Below, one piece after another: positions 25,434 through 33,797 of a stretch of DNA of 64,000 nt. Source of the DNA: Oscillibacter valericigenes Sjm18-20 (GTDB lineage: Bacteria > Bacillota > Clostridia > Oscillospirales > Oscillospiraceae); NCBI GenBank assembly GCA_000283575.1, contig AP012044.1:248001-312000 (forward strand), written 5' to 3'. Made by a program: the position numbers and the translations under genes. The notes beneath the pieces were generated by a model that was given only the letters and a program-made list of their open reading frames with translations, was not told the origin of the DNA and did no database searches. How positions within the stretch are numbered: position 1 is the first letter of the stretch; each line of letters starts with the position of its first letter.

Positions 25434-26834
25434 TCAGGAGAGCCCTACTGCCAGTGCGATAGCGATCAGGGCCATCTGCGTCAACAGCAGCATCCCGAAC
25501 AGGGGGACGAACCACTTCCACCACTTCTCGATCTTTACGCCCGCAATGCCGCAGACCACAGGGGTCAGTGCGGTGGGCCACAGGATGTTGGACAGGCCGT
25601 CGCCAAACTGGAAGGCCAGCACCGCCACCTGCCGGGGAATGCTCAGCAGGTCGGACAGCGGGGCCATAATGGGCATACTGACCACCGCCTGGCCGGAACC
25701 GGAGGGAATCAGGAAGTTCAACAGCGTCTGGACCACCAGCATGGCCTCACCGGCAAGCCAGCGGGGCATGAAAGACAGCGGGACAGACAGCCCATATACC
25801 ACGGTGTCGATAATGTTACCGGCCTGAAGGACCATCAGAATGCCCCGGGCCAGACCGATCATCATGCAGGCCATGGCGATGTCGGAGAAACTTTTGGCGA
25901 TCAGATCTGCAATCTTGTTGGGCGACCAACCCATGATCGCGGCGCTGACAAGGCCCATAATCAGAAACACGGCGGCTAATTCTTCAAAGTACCAGCCGTA
26001 AACCTTGGTGCCGTATACAATCGCCACGATGCCTGCCAACAGCACCAGAAGAACCAGCTTTTCCCGGATGCCGAAAGCGTGGTTCTCCACGTTTTCATCC
26101 GCCTCAATGCCGCCGGTCACGCCGTATACCAGACTTTTGGAGGGGTCGGCCTGAATTTTCAGGGCATAGCGAATTGTATAGATAGAGGCCACGACGATCA
26201 TGCAGATGTGGCAGAAGATGCGGAAGTACGCCCCAGACATGGCGGGAAGTCCCGCGATGCTCTGGGCCATGCCCACGGTGAAGGGATTCATAAACGCGCC
26301 TGAGTATCCCAACCCCGTGCCCAGCGCCACAATGGCCAGACCCACAATGGCGTCATAGCCCATGGCGATGGCGATTCCCACAAAGATGGGGATGAAGGGG
26401 AACATCTCCTCAAACACGCCGATGGTGGAGGAGGCCGCGCCGATCAGGCTGATGAAGATGGGAATGATCATGGCCCGGGATTTGCCTTTCAGGACTCTCA
26501 AAAGTCCCGCCACCAGTCCGTTGAACGCGCCAGTGGAGATGATAAGACCGATGGAGGCGTAGGCGATGAAGACGAAAAACACCACACCGCCCGCGTCAAT
26601 AAAGCCGTTATAGATGCAGCGGAACATCTGGAACAGCCCCACGGGGGAGCTCTCCACCGCGTGGTAGGTGTTGGCGACGACCACTTCCCGGCCCGCGTCG
26701 TTTACAGCCCGTTCAAATTCTCCGGCAGGCAGAATCCAGGTCAAAATTGTACAGACGGCAATGATTGCCATCAGCAGCACGTAAATGTGCGGCATTTTCA
26801 ACGGGTTTTTCTTTTTTACCAGTGTTTCAGCCAT
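25434..26834 (-). CDS. YfcC-family membrane transporter
   Basis: 466 residues with about 12 hydrophobic helices. The opening KMPHIYVLLMAIIAVCTILT and WILPAGEFERA, and the loop ISLIGAASSTIGVFEEMFPF, are typical of the YfcC/ArcD-like family, proposed to carry amino acids or peptides. It follows an M20 amidohydrolase by 18 bases, so an uptake-and-cleave unit for an acylated amino acid or similar substrate is plausible (inference). Confidence 0.85.
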   Translation of the reverse strand: MAETLVKKKNPLKMPHIYVLLMAIIAVCTILTWILPAGEFERAVNDAGREVVVANTYHAVESSPVGLFQMFRCIYNGFIDAGGVVFFVFIAYASIGLIISTGAFNGLVAGLLRVLKGKSRAMIIPIFISLIGAASSTIGVFEEMFPFIPIFVGIAIAMGYDAIVGLAIVALGTGLGYSGAFMNPFTVGMAQSIAGLPAMSGAYFRIFCHICMIVVASIYTIRYALKIQADPSKSLVYGVTGGIEADENVENHAFGIREKLVLLVLLAGIVAIVYGTKVYGWYFEELAAVFLIMGLVSAAIMGWSPNKIADLIAKSFSDIAMACMMIGLARGILMVLQAGNIIDTVVYGLSVPLSFMPRWLAGEAMLVVQTLLNFLIPSGSGQAVVSMPIMAPLSDLLSIPRQVAVLAFQFGDGLSNILWPTALTPVVCGIAGVKIEKWWKWFVPLFGMLLLTQMALIAIALAVGLS

Positions 26835-26852
26835 ATAAGTTTCTCCTCTTCC

Positions 26853-28055
26853 TTAAATCAGTCGTCTGGATTTCACGTTCAGTGCCTGTTGAAAGTCATT
26901 GCGCACGGCGGCGCGGAAATCCGCGTCGTCCAGTACCTGCATGGCAAGCTCCGCCAGGACACAAGCCCCGTGTTCCATGGCCTGATGGGCCTTGGGCAGC
27001 CGTGTGGCGTCCCGTAACTGCTCCGTATGGAGAGCGTACGGCTGGTCGGCAATGGAAATCAGAGGCTGGATGGCGGGGCAGCGATAGCTGACATTGCCGA
27101 GGTCCGAGGAACCGGAAGCCGGCAAGACCTCCCCGGCCTTCTCGCCGTTTTCCTCCAGCAGACGGGAGACCTCCGCCTCCAGCGATTTTACCCGGACCAT
27201 GTCGTCGAAGTCTAAAAGACCCGGCGTAAAGGTCACGCGGCAGTCCATGGCCAGCGCCGCCCCGTCGGCGCAGGCGCGGACGATGCGATCCATTTCCTCC
27301 AATTTGCCCCGGGAGTCCGTGCGGAACTCCAGGCGTATTTTCGCATAGCCGGGGATAATATTGGGGGCCTTGCCACCCTCCTGCAAAATGGCGTTGAACC
27401 GGACGTCGCGGGTGAAGCACTCCCGCCGGGCATCCACCAGGTCCAAAAATTTACGGGCGGCGGCCAGCGCGCTGGCTCCCATCCAGGGACCGGCCACCGC
27501 ATGGGCCTCCCGGCCATAGAACTCGACAACGTAGCACCGGAGGCTCAGAACATCCATGTCCGGCTGAGATATGCCGCCGCTCCAGCTGTGCATCATCACC
27601 GCCAGATCCAGATCGTCAAATATGCCCGCCGACGCCATGGGAATCTTGGCGCCGTTCTCCTCCTCCGCCGGGGTGCCGATGACCTGTACCGTCCCGGAAA
27701 ACCGATCCGTCAGCTTTGCCATGGCGAGTCCGGCCAACACGGACAGCGGCCCGTGGAGATTATGCCCACAGCCGTGGCCGATGCCCGGCAGCGCGTCATA
27801 CTCGGCCAGAAACGCCACCTTTGGTCCCTCTCCGTTTTTCAGCGTGGCGCGATAGGCGGAGCCGTAGCCCAACTCCTCTTGAAAAAAGGGGTATTCCACT
27901 TCAAAGCCCGCTTTTTCCAACAACTCCGCCATGGCTTTGCTGGACTTCAGCTCGTGATAGGGCAGCTCCGCGTAATCGAACAGTTTTTCACTGAGCTGTA
28001 CCGCGTCATCCCCGTTGGCGCGAACCGCCGCCCGGATTGCCGATGATCGATCCAT
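26853..28055 (-). CDS. M20-family metallo-amidohydrolase (AbgB/HipO-like)
   Basis: 400 residues. Metal-binding motifs: EYDALPGIGHGCGHNLHG near residue 95, EEENGAK near 130, HSWSG near 155, and the dimerisation region in the middle. The family cleaves N-acyl amino acids or p-aminobenzoyl-glutamate with two zincs. The N-terminus has no signal peptide, so it is cytoplasmic. Cotranscribed with the YfcC transporter. Confidence 0.88.
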   Translation of the reverse strand: MDRSSAIRAAVRANGDDAVQLSEKLFDYAELPYHELKSSKAMAELLEKAGFEVEYPFFQEELGYGSAYRATLKNGEGPKVAFLAEYDALPGIGHGCGHNLHGPLSVLAGLAMAKLTDRFSGTVQVIGTPAEEENGAKIPMASAGIFDDLDLAVMMHSWSGGISQPDMDVLSLRCYVVEFYGREAHAVAGPWMGASALAAARKFLDLVDARRECFTRDVRFNAILQEGGKAPNIIPGYAKIRLEFRTDSRGKLEEMDRIVRACADGAALAMDCRVTFTPGLLDFDDMVRVKSLEAEVSRLLEENGEKAGEVLPASGSSDLGNVSYRCPAIQPLISIADQPYALHTEQLRDATRLPKAHQAMEHGACVLAELAMQVLDDADFRAAVRNDFQQALNVKSRRLI

Positions 28056-28134
28056 GACCGTTTCCCTCCCGCTTTTATAGACCGCCGCCTCCAGCGCAGA
28101 TACACAAAATGCGCGAACGCTTTAGCTTGATAAT

Positions 28135-28163
28135 AAAATATCATATTAATATAAAAAGCGCAA
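28135..28163 (-). promoter_or_regulatory. Promoter of the M20/YfcC operon
   Basis: Minus strand: TTGCGC (28158-28163), 17-base AT-rich spacer, TATTTT (28135-28140), 80 bases before the start. Confidence 0.5.
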
Positions 28164-28227
28164 GAAAAACCATCCGGCAATATGAACAAAAAATGAACAC
28201 ATTGGCTGGCTCTATACGTCGTTCCGG

Positions 28228-28264
28228 GGACAAAAACGCGGGACGGAGAATTCTCCGTCCCGCG
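28228..28264 (-). terminator. Terminator of the ECF substrate-binding gene
   Basis: CGCGGGACGGAGAA and TTCTCCGTCCCGCG form a 14-bp perfect stem (28237-28264), followed on the minus strand by GTTTTTGTC. Confidence 0.85.
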
Positions 28265-28298
28265 TGGCACTTTTTCAAAAGACTGCGGTCTGTCCCCC

Positions 28299-28847
28299 TT
28301 ACAGGTTGGGAAATTTACTCCGCACATAGCCGCTTTTCCGTAGCGCCGTCGCCAGAAACACGGAGACCGCCACGCCGAAGCCCGCCTGCACGAGATTGCT
28401 GGGAATTCCCGCCAAACTACCGGTAAGGCTGTGCAGCAGCAGCGCGTCAAACAGCCAGTAGCCAACCACCATGGGAACCTCCCCCACCACGGCGGAGAAA
28501 ATGATACCGCCGGACTTCTCCTTCAGTCCCCGATACAAAAGCCCCGCCAGAATGGCCATAACGGCCTTGATTATCAGCGTTGCGGGGACATAGGCCATGT
28601 ACCCGGAAAGGGCATCCGCCATGGCGGAGCCGACACCGCCCGCCAACGCGCCGTACCACGGCCCCAGGAGAAACGCCCCCAGCAGCACCACTGTATCGCC
28701 CAGGTTCATATAGCCTCCCGTGGGAGAGGGAAAGCGGATCACCATGGTGGCGGCGCAGGCCAGCGCCGCCAGAAGCGCAGTGGTGACAATCGAGCGCACG
28801 TGCGTATCCGCGGCCGTGGAATTTCCCGTCTTAATTGATTTTTCCAT
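28299..28847 (-). CDS. ECF transporter S component, possibly for vitamin B6
   Basis: 182 residues from ATG 28847. Six hydrophobic helices, with the small-residue motif ALACAATMVIRFPSP and the S-component loop GGYMNLGDTVVLLGAFLLGP. S components bind a vitamin and dock with a shared ECF energy module elsewhere. It is transcribed away from a MocR/PdxR-like regulator; such regulators often control pyridoxine transport, so a B6-class substrate is inferred. Other substrates are possible. Confidence 0.85.
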   Translation of the reverse strand: MEKSIKTGNSTAADTHVRSIVTTALLAALACAATMVIRFPSPTGGYMNLGDTVVLLGAFLLGPWYGALAGGVGSAMADALSGYMAYVPATLIIKAVMAILAGLLYRGLKEKSGGIIFSAVVGEVPMVVGYWLFDALLLHSLTGSLAGIPSNLVQAGFGVAVSVFLATALRKSGYVRSKFPNL

Positions 28848-28956
28848 GTTTCTCTGACTCCTCCCGGCTTCAATTGTATCTATTGTAATCAATATATGGT
28901 ATGATTGAAATATCCAAATTATAAAATTTCGATAAGGTCAGATGGGAGGGCGGCAT
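28848..28956. promoter_or_regulatory. Divergent control region between ECF and MocR genes
   Basis: AT-rich, with overlapping ATTG/CAAT inverted elements (ATTGTAATCAAT near 28880, and ATTGTATCTATTG beside it). Possible -10 elements are visible in both directions but neither -35 is convincing. A MocR operator is expected here (inference). Confidence 0.4.
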
Positions 28957-30345
28957 ATGCTGACTTATTCTATGGAAGACCGGGGCGGGCTGACTCTGTA
29001 TGAATATCTCTACCGCTGCATTCGGGGAGATATTCTCTCGGGTGCGCTGGCGGTGGGAGAGAGGCTTCCCTCCAAGCGGACGCTGGCAGAGCATCTGGGG
29101 GTTTCGGTCATCACGGTGGAGGGGGCGTATCAGCAGCTGGAGGCGGAGGGCTATGTCCACACCCGTCCCCGCAGCGGTTTTTTTGTCGCCCGGGTGGAGC
29201 GGAGTCTCCCTGCGCGGCAGCCACCGACGGACATACAGTTCCGGCCGGAGCCGGAGTGGAAGCTGGATCTGAAGACGAACCGGGTGGATGCGGCCAGGTT
29301 TCCTCTGTCCACATGGGCGCGGCTGACGCGGCAGGTGCTGGCCGAAGAGGGACCTGCCCTCCTCTCTCCGCTGCCCCATCAGGGGCTGCCCTCCCTGCGG
29401 CGGGCGATCTGCGGCGATCTCAGGGATTATCGGGGACTTTCCGCGTCGTCGGAGCAGATCGTGATCGGCGCGGGAGCGGAGTATCTTTACCTCCTGCTGG
29501 CCCAGCTGCTGGGGCGGAACACGGTACTGGCGGTGGAGGACCCCGGCTATCCGAAGATCCGGCAGGTGTATGAAAAGAGCGGTGTCCGGTGCATCTCTTT
29601 ACCGCTGGACGGCGAGGGGATGAACCTGGACGCCCTGCGGGCCTCCGGAGCCAGCGCGGTGCATCTGTCCCCCTCTCACCAGTATCCAACCGGGTTGGTC
29701 ACCCCTATCCGGCGGCGGCAGGAGCTGCTGCGCTGGGCAGAGGAAACCGGCGGGGTTATCATCGAGGACGACTACGACAGCGAGCTGCGCTTTACAGGAC
29801 GGCCCATTCCGCCGCTGCAAAGCATCGACGGCGGAGGCCGGGTGGCGTACCTGAATACGTTTTCCCAGACCATTGCTCCTTCCATGCGGGTGGGCTTTTT
29901 GGTGCTGCCGTCCCGGCTTTTGGAGCAGTACCGCCGGGAACTGGATTTTTATGCCTGCACTGTCCCTGCTACGGAGCAGTTCGTTCTGTCCCGCTTTCTG
30001 GAGTACGGATATTATGAGCAGCACCTGGCCCGTATGCGGACGGAGTACCGTTTAAGACGAGCCGCCGTGCTGGAGGCGTTCCGCCGCAGTGCGTTTGCGA
30101 AGCGGGTCCATATTGCGGAGCAGGGGGCTGGGCTGCACTTTCTGATGCGGCTAGATACCGCCCACAGCGATGGGGAGATCGACGCCAAGGCACGGGAAAA
30201 GGGCGTTCGTCTGGGCTTTTTATCCCAGTATACCCGGCGGCGTGAAGAGGCGCTTAGCCACACGCTGGTGGTAAATTATGCGGGCCTTGAAGAAGACCGG
30301 CTGCCAGAGGCTGTGGAGCTTTTAACCGAGATTTTCGCGGAATAA
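28957..30345 (+). CDS. MocR/GntR regulator with aminotransferase-like domain, PLP lysine replaced
   Basis: 462 residues from ATG 28957 after GGGAGGGCGGCAT. Residues 10-80 are a GntR winged helix (GERLPSKRTLAEHLGVSVIT). Residues 100-460 are a fold-type I aminotransferase domain, with the family landmarks VIGAGAEYLYLLLA, VEDPGYPKIR and IIEDDYDSELRF. At the usual Schiff-base lysine (SFSKT in family members) the sequence is FSQT: Gln304, codon CAG. It may therefore not bind PLP covalently. It likely controls the divergent ECF gene. Confidence 0.88.
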   Translation: MLTYSMEDRGGLTLYEYLYRCIRGDILSGALAVGERLPSKRTLAEHLGVSVITVEGAYQQLEAEGYVHTRPRSGFFVARVERSLPARQPPTDIQFRPEPEWKLDLKTNRVDAARFPLSTWARLTRQVLAEEGPALLSPLPHQGLPSLRRAICGDLRDYRGLSASSEQIVIGAGAEYLYLLLAQLLGRNTVLAVEDPGYPKIRQVYEKSGVRCISLPLDGEGMNLDALRASGASAVHLSPSHQYPTGLVTPIRRRQELLRWAEETGGVIIEDDYDSELRFTGRPIPPLQSIDGGGRVAYLNTFSQTIAPSMRVGFLVLPSRLLEQYRRELDFYACTVPATEQFVLSRFLEYGYYEQHLARMRTEYRLRRAAVLEAFRRSAFAKRVHIAEQGAGLHFLMRLDTAHSDGEIDAKAREKGVRLGFLSQYTRRREEALSHTLVVNYAGLEEDRLPEAVELLTEIFAE

Positions 30346-30407
30346 CCTAGGCGGCGGCTTTACGCGTAGACCGCTCGAACGGCTCATGTTCCACAGGAAG
30401 AAAACAA

Positions 30408-30443
30408 AACGGGCGTCCGTGGTTTTCCACGGACGCCCGTTCC
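30408..30443. terminator. Bidirectional terminator
   Basis: AACGGGCGTCCGTGG and its complement form a long perfect hairpin with TTTTC loop, between the MocR gene and the convergent thiolase gene. T-rich on the minus-strand side. Confidence 0.85.
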
Positions 30444-30459
30444 AATGTAGTTTAAAGAA

Positions 30460-31716
30460 TCAGCACTTCTCGTAGATAGTTGCAACGCCCTGGCCGCCGC
30501 CGATGCACAGCGTAGCCAGACCTTTCTTGGCATCGGGCCGCTTCTGCATCTCATGGAGCAGAGTGACGATGATGCGTGCGCCGGAGCAGCCCACGGGATG
30601 ACCCAGAGACAGAGCGCCGCCGTTGACATTGACCTTGCTCATATCAAACTTCAGCTCACGGGCCACGGCGATGGACTGGGCCGCAAAGGCCTCGTTGGCT
30701 TCCACCAAGTCCATGTCGTTGATAGACAGATTGGCCTTGGCCATGGCTTGCTTGGAAGCGGGAACGGGGCCGACGCCCATGATCTTGGGATCGACGGCGC
30801 CCTGGCCCCAGGAGACCAGCTTGGCCATGGGCTTCAGGCCGTATTTCTTCACAGCTTCGCCGGAGGCCAGAACGATGGCGGCAGCGCCGTCGTTAATGCC
30901 GGAGGCGGAGGCGGCAGTGACGCGCGGGGTTCCCTTGTCGGCGGCGTCCTTGAAACCGGTGGGCTCAAAGGTGTGGACGACCTGGGGATTGGGGGACTCA
31001 GGGCCCACGGGGAATGCGCCCTTCAGCTTGGAAATACCCTCGACGGTGGTGCCGGCGCGGGGGAACTCGTCTTTCTTGAACTCGACGATCTGCTTTTTGA
31101 CTTTCACGGGAACGGGAACGATCTCGTCGTCGAATCTGCCGGAATTTTGGGCTGCCTCGCACTTTTGCTGGGAGGATGCGGCGAATTCATCCATCTCCTG
31201 ACGGGTGATGCCCCAGACATCGGCAATATTCTCAGCAGTGGTGCCCATGTGATAGTTATTGAACGCATCCCACAGGCCATCCTTGATCATGGTGTCGACC
31301 ATCTTCTTGTCACCCATGCGGGCGCCCCAGCGGGCGTCGGGAGCGGAATAGGGAGCGGCGGACATATTCTCGGTGCCGCCGCAGACGATTACATCCGCGT
31401 CGCCAGCCAGAATGGAGCGGGCGCCCTCGATGACGGACTTCATACCGGAACCGCAGACCATACCCACGGTGTAAGCAGGAACGGAATAGGGAATACCGGC
31501 CTTAATAGAAACTTGACGGGCAACGTTCTGTCCAAGGCCTGCGGTCAGAATGCAGCCGAACATCACTTCGTCAACCTGCTCGGGCTTCACACCGGCGCGA
31601 TTCAGGGCCTCTTTGACGACAATAGCACCCATTTCGGCGGCAGGGGTGTTTTTCAGAGAGCCGCCAAAGGAACCAATGGCTGTACGGCAGCAGTTCACGA
31701 CATAAAGTTCTTTCAT
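30460..31716 (-). CDS. thlA: Acetyl-CoA acetyltransferase (thiolase)
   Basis: 418 residues from ATG 31716 after AATGGAGGAACATC. The catalytic cysteines are in [11 protein letters not shown] and CIGGGQG, the His is in [13 protein letters not shown]. It condenses two acetyl-CoA to acetoacetyl-CoA at the start of butyrate synthesis. About 25 residues longer than the usual ~392, due to an insertion before [11 protein letters not shown]. It stands alone; the rest of the butyrate pathway is outside the window. Confidence 0.95.
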   Translation of the reverse strand: MKELYVVNCCRTAIGSFGGSLKNTPAAEMGAIVVKEALNRAGVKPEQVDEVMFGCILTAGLGQNVARQVSIKAGIPYSVPAYTVGMVCGSGMKSVIEGARSILAGDADVIVCGGTENMSAAPYSAPDARWGARMGDKKMVDTMIKDGLWDAFNNYHMGTTAENIADVWGITRQEMDEFAASSQQKCEAAQNSGRFDDEIVPVPVKVKKQIVEFKKDEFPRAGTTVEGISKLKGAFPVGPESPNPQVVHTFEPTGFKDAADKGTPRVTAASASGINDGAAAIVLASGEAVKKYGLKPMAKLVSWGQGAVDPKIMGVGPVPASKQAMAKANLSINDMDLVEANEAFAAQSIAVARELKFDMSKVNVNGGALSLGHPVGCSGARIIVTLLHEMQKRPDAKKGLATLCIGGGQGVATIYEKC

Positions 31717-31814
31717 GATGTTCCTCCATTTTTTTAAAATTCTTTGCTTGGCACGGACCATTTTCAAAGTCCGCGCAGGAAAACAATGGGAATGCGGCGG
31801 TGGGGAAAAAGGGA

Positions 31815-31852
31815 TTGTCAAAACTCTGACATGATTGTCAAAATTTTAGCAA
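31815..31852 (-). promoter_or_regulatory. Two Rex-like boxes in the thiolase leader
   Basis: Plus-strand 31835-31852, TTGTCAAAATTTTAGCAA, differs from the Rex consensus TTGTTAANNNNTTAACAA at two positions. The adjacent 31815-31832 is a weaker copy with four mismatches. They lie between the promoter and the start codon. Rex represses thiolase and butyrate genes in Clostridium acetobutylicum; the role here is inferred. Confidence 0.5.
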
Positions 31853-31882
31853 ACGAACTCGCTCCGAACCGTCTATAGTTTT

Positions 31883-31911
31883 ATTATAGGGGAGTTTATG
31901 CGTTCCGTCAA
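31883..31911 (-). promoter_or_regulatory. Thiolase promoter
   Basis: Minus strand: TTGACG (31906-31911), 17-base spacer, TATAAT (31883-31888), a near-consensus vegetative promoter. Confidence 0.8.
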
Positions 31912-31936
31912 TGGTAAAAATGGTAAATAATAATTT

Positions 31937-31954
31937 TTGTTAAAACTTTGACAA
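31937..31954. promoter_or_regulatory. Rex-like box upstream of the thiolase promoter
   Basis: TTGTTAAAACTTTGACAA matches the Rex consensus TTGTTAANNNNTTAACAA at 13 of 14 fixed positions. It is 26 bases upstream of the -35 element. Rex responds to the NADH/NAD ratio. Confidence 0.6.
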
Positions 31955-31997
31955 AATCCCTGTTGTTTTCGTCAAGGTGACGAAAACAACAGGGATT
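31955..31997. repeat. Perfect 20-bp inverted repeat
   Basis: A 20-bp perfect stem (31955-31974 with 31978-31997) with a 3-base loop AGG. It touches the Rex-like box. It lies downstream of the lipoprotein gene at 32139 (minus strand) and could be its terminator, with weak ATTTTG following. Alternatively it is a regulatory cruciform. Confidence 0.75.
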
Positions 31998-32138
31998 GGG
32001 CATGGTATTCTGTTTGATACGTGCCGCGGACAGTCCTTACCCGCTGATAATGCTGTTGCGAAAGAAATTGAAAAGATACGGTCTGGGTGGGATTGGGCAA
32101 AGCGGTCTTATGGGAGCAGTATGGCGGCGGGCGCTGTA

Positions 32139-33113
32139 CTATTTTCCCCCGACCCTCGCCGCGCAAAGGCCTTTGTAAAACGAAGCGGCGGTGAAGCTGC
32201 CGTATTCCTCCGCCAGCGTCACCGGAGCATCCGCCGCCAGATCTTGAAGCCGTCCGTCAAACCAGAGGTCCCCGGCAGCATCCTCGTCCAGTGCCGCCGG
32301 GCGCAGAAGGTATACCCCCGCCTCCGTCTCCACCGGCTGGCTCCACTGGTCGGTCTGAAGACCCTTCAGGGCGCTTTCTGCCGCCTCCGGCAGGGTCCCG
32401 TCTCCCGGCGCGGCTGTGACGGAGGCATATGTGCCGTCTTTCAGAGTCGCCGGGTCCAAATCCGGGTCCTTTTCAAGCTCGGAGAGGGCCACCGCCGCCA
32501 GGTCCCCATCGGAAAACAGAAGGGTATCGGCCGTGTAAAGCCCAGCGGCTTGCGCATACGCCGTCACGTCCCCGCTCTTGGGAGCCAGATCGTTTCCCTC
32601 GGTTTGGGACAGTTCCCGGAGCTGTTCATACAGGTAGTAGTCAGCGGAGAACAGCTGCGCCCCCGCCTGATCCAGACCCTTTTGCGCCAGAACGGCGAGA
32701 TATGCGTCCTCCCCGCCGGCGGCAGCAGCCTGGTCTGCCCAGTCCTTATCCATGGCGGCAAGATCCCCGGCGGTCAGCACACAGTCATGGGATTCCGCCA
32801 AAGACTCCAACGTGGCGTAAAACACGGCGGCGGACAAGGCTTGTGCCTTTACATATTCATCCAGAGTTTGCCCGCCAGCATCCCCGGTCCAGTCAGGTTC
32901 GCCGCCGGATTGCTCCGCCAGATAGTCGCAGTCGGCGGTCAGCCAGTAGAAGTACCGGGCCGCCGGGACCTCCCGTCCGTCCACCGTCAGCAGCACCGTG
33001 TCCGGCGCAATGCCGGAGGCCTCATAATAGAGCCCCGACGGCTCTTCCGCCTGCTTTCCGCAGCCGGACAGCAACAGCATGGCCGCCAGCGCGGCCAGAA
33101 ACGCCCGTTTCAT
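32139..33113 (-). CDS. SurA/PrsA-like lipoprotein
   Basis: 324 residues. Lipoprotein signal peptide with lipobox LLLSGC (Cys18), so it is anchored on the outer face of the membrane. The helical SurA-type N-domain spans about 40-190. The C-terminal part (LKGLQTDQWSQPVETEAGVY) resembles the end of a parvulin-type PpiC domain but lacks the full active-site pattern. Probably an extracytoplasmic folding chaperone with weak or no isomerase activity. It is followed by signal peptidase on the same strand. Confidence 0.7.
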   Translation of the reverse strand: MKRAFLAALAAMLLLSGCGKQAEEPSGLYYEASGIAPDTVLLTVDGREVPAARYFYWLTADCDYLAEQSGGEPDWTGDAGGQTLDEYVKAQALSAAVFYATLESLAESHDCVLTAGDLAAMDKDWADQAAAAGGEDAYLAVLAQKGLDQAGAQLFSADYYLYEQLRELSQTEGNDLAPKSGDVTAYAQAAGLYTADTLLFSDGDLAAVALSELEKDPDLDPATLKDGTYASVTAAPGDGTLPEAAESALKGLQTDQWSQPVETEAGVYLLRPAALDEDAAGDLWFDGRLQDLAADAPVTLAEEYGSFTAASFYKGLCAARVGGK

Positions 33114-33152
33114 AAACCTGCTCCTTCCTCCCGGCGGGGCAGGCGGGCGTAC

Positions 33153-33797
33153 TTAACCCACCCGGCGCACGCCGAGCCACGTATTGCCCGGCCACAGGGA
33201 GATGTCTACCAACGCCCGGGCGCGGATATTGGATACGGGGACAAAGGGGTCCTGCCAGAAGCGGCTGTCCAGAGAGTCGTCCCGATGATCTCCCAGTAGA
33301 AAAACGCACCCGTCGGGCACGGTGAAGCTGTCCCCCTCGTTCCGGGGATAGGTAATCCCCTGAACGGGCAGATAGGTCTCTTCCAGCGCGGTGCCGTTGA
33401 CTAACACCTGGCCATTCAGGAAGGTAACCGTCTCGCCGGGCAGGCCCACAACCCGCTTGACCAGCGTCTGCCCCAGCTCGTCGCTGTTGAACAGCACGAT
33501 GTCCCCCCGCTCCGGCACCGGGTCGCCCGTGGCATAGCTCAGATGCCAGCTCAAAAACACGGAGTGGGTGGGAAGTGTGGTCTCCATAGATCCGCTGGTG
33601 ACAAAGCCCAGCAGAAAGATGCCCCGGAACAGCACCAGCATCACGATCACCGTGATGAACAGATAGCCGTAGTTGCGCAGAAAACGGCCAAAGGTCATTT
33701 TTCCCCGCTCATTGGTCTCCTTCTCGGCTTTTTGGGGTTTTTCCGGTTTTTCTGCCTTTTCGGGCAGTTCCTGCCGGCCGTTTTTCTCCTCAGACAT
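33153..33797 (-). CDS. lepB: Signal peptidase I
   Basis: 214 residues from 33797 (AAGGAGAACAGTC); overlaps the mfd stop by 8 bases. A charged Glu/Lys/Pro-rich N-terminus precedes one transmembrane helix (about 49-70). The catalytic Ser is in SGSMETTLPTHSV and the catalytic Lys is in KRVVGLPGE; the conserved LLGDHRDDSLDSRFW follows. It removes signal peptides from exported proteins. Coupling to mfd is unusual in meaning but common in layout. Confidence 0.94.
   Translation of the reverse strand: MSEEKNGRQELPEKAEKPEKPQKAEKETNERGKMTFGRFLRNYGYLFITVIVMLVLFRGIFLLGFVTSGSMETTLPTHSVFLSWHLSYATGDPVPERGDIVLFNSDELGQTLVKRVVGLPGETVTFLNGQVLVNGTALEETYLPVQGITYPRNEGDSFTVPDGCVFLLGDHRDDSLDSRFWQDPFVPVSNIRARALVDISLWPGNTWLGVRRVG

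Noticed and set aside
30553-31737. 394-residue plus-strand open frame antisense to the thiolase
   Set aside because: His/Gly-rich out-of-frame reading of a well-recognised gene, with no ribosome site or protein family.
31955-31997. Part of a CRISPR array
   Set aside because: Single inverted repeat, no regularly spaced direct repeats anywhere in the window.
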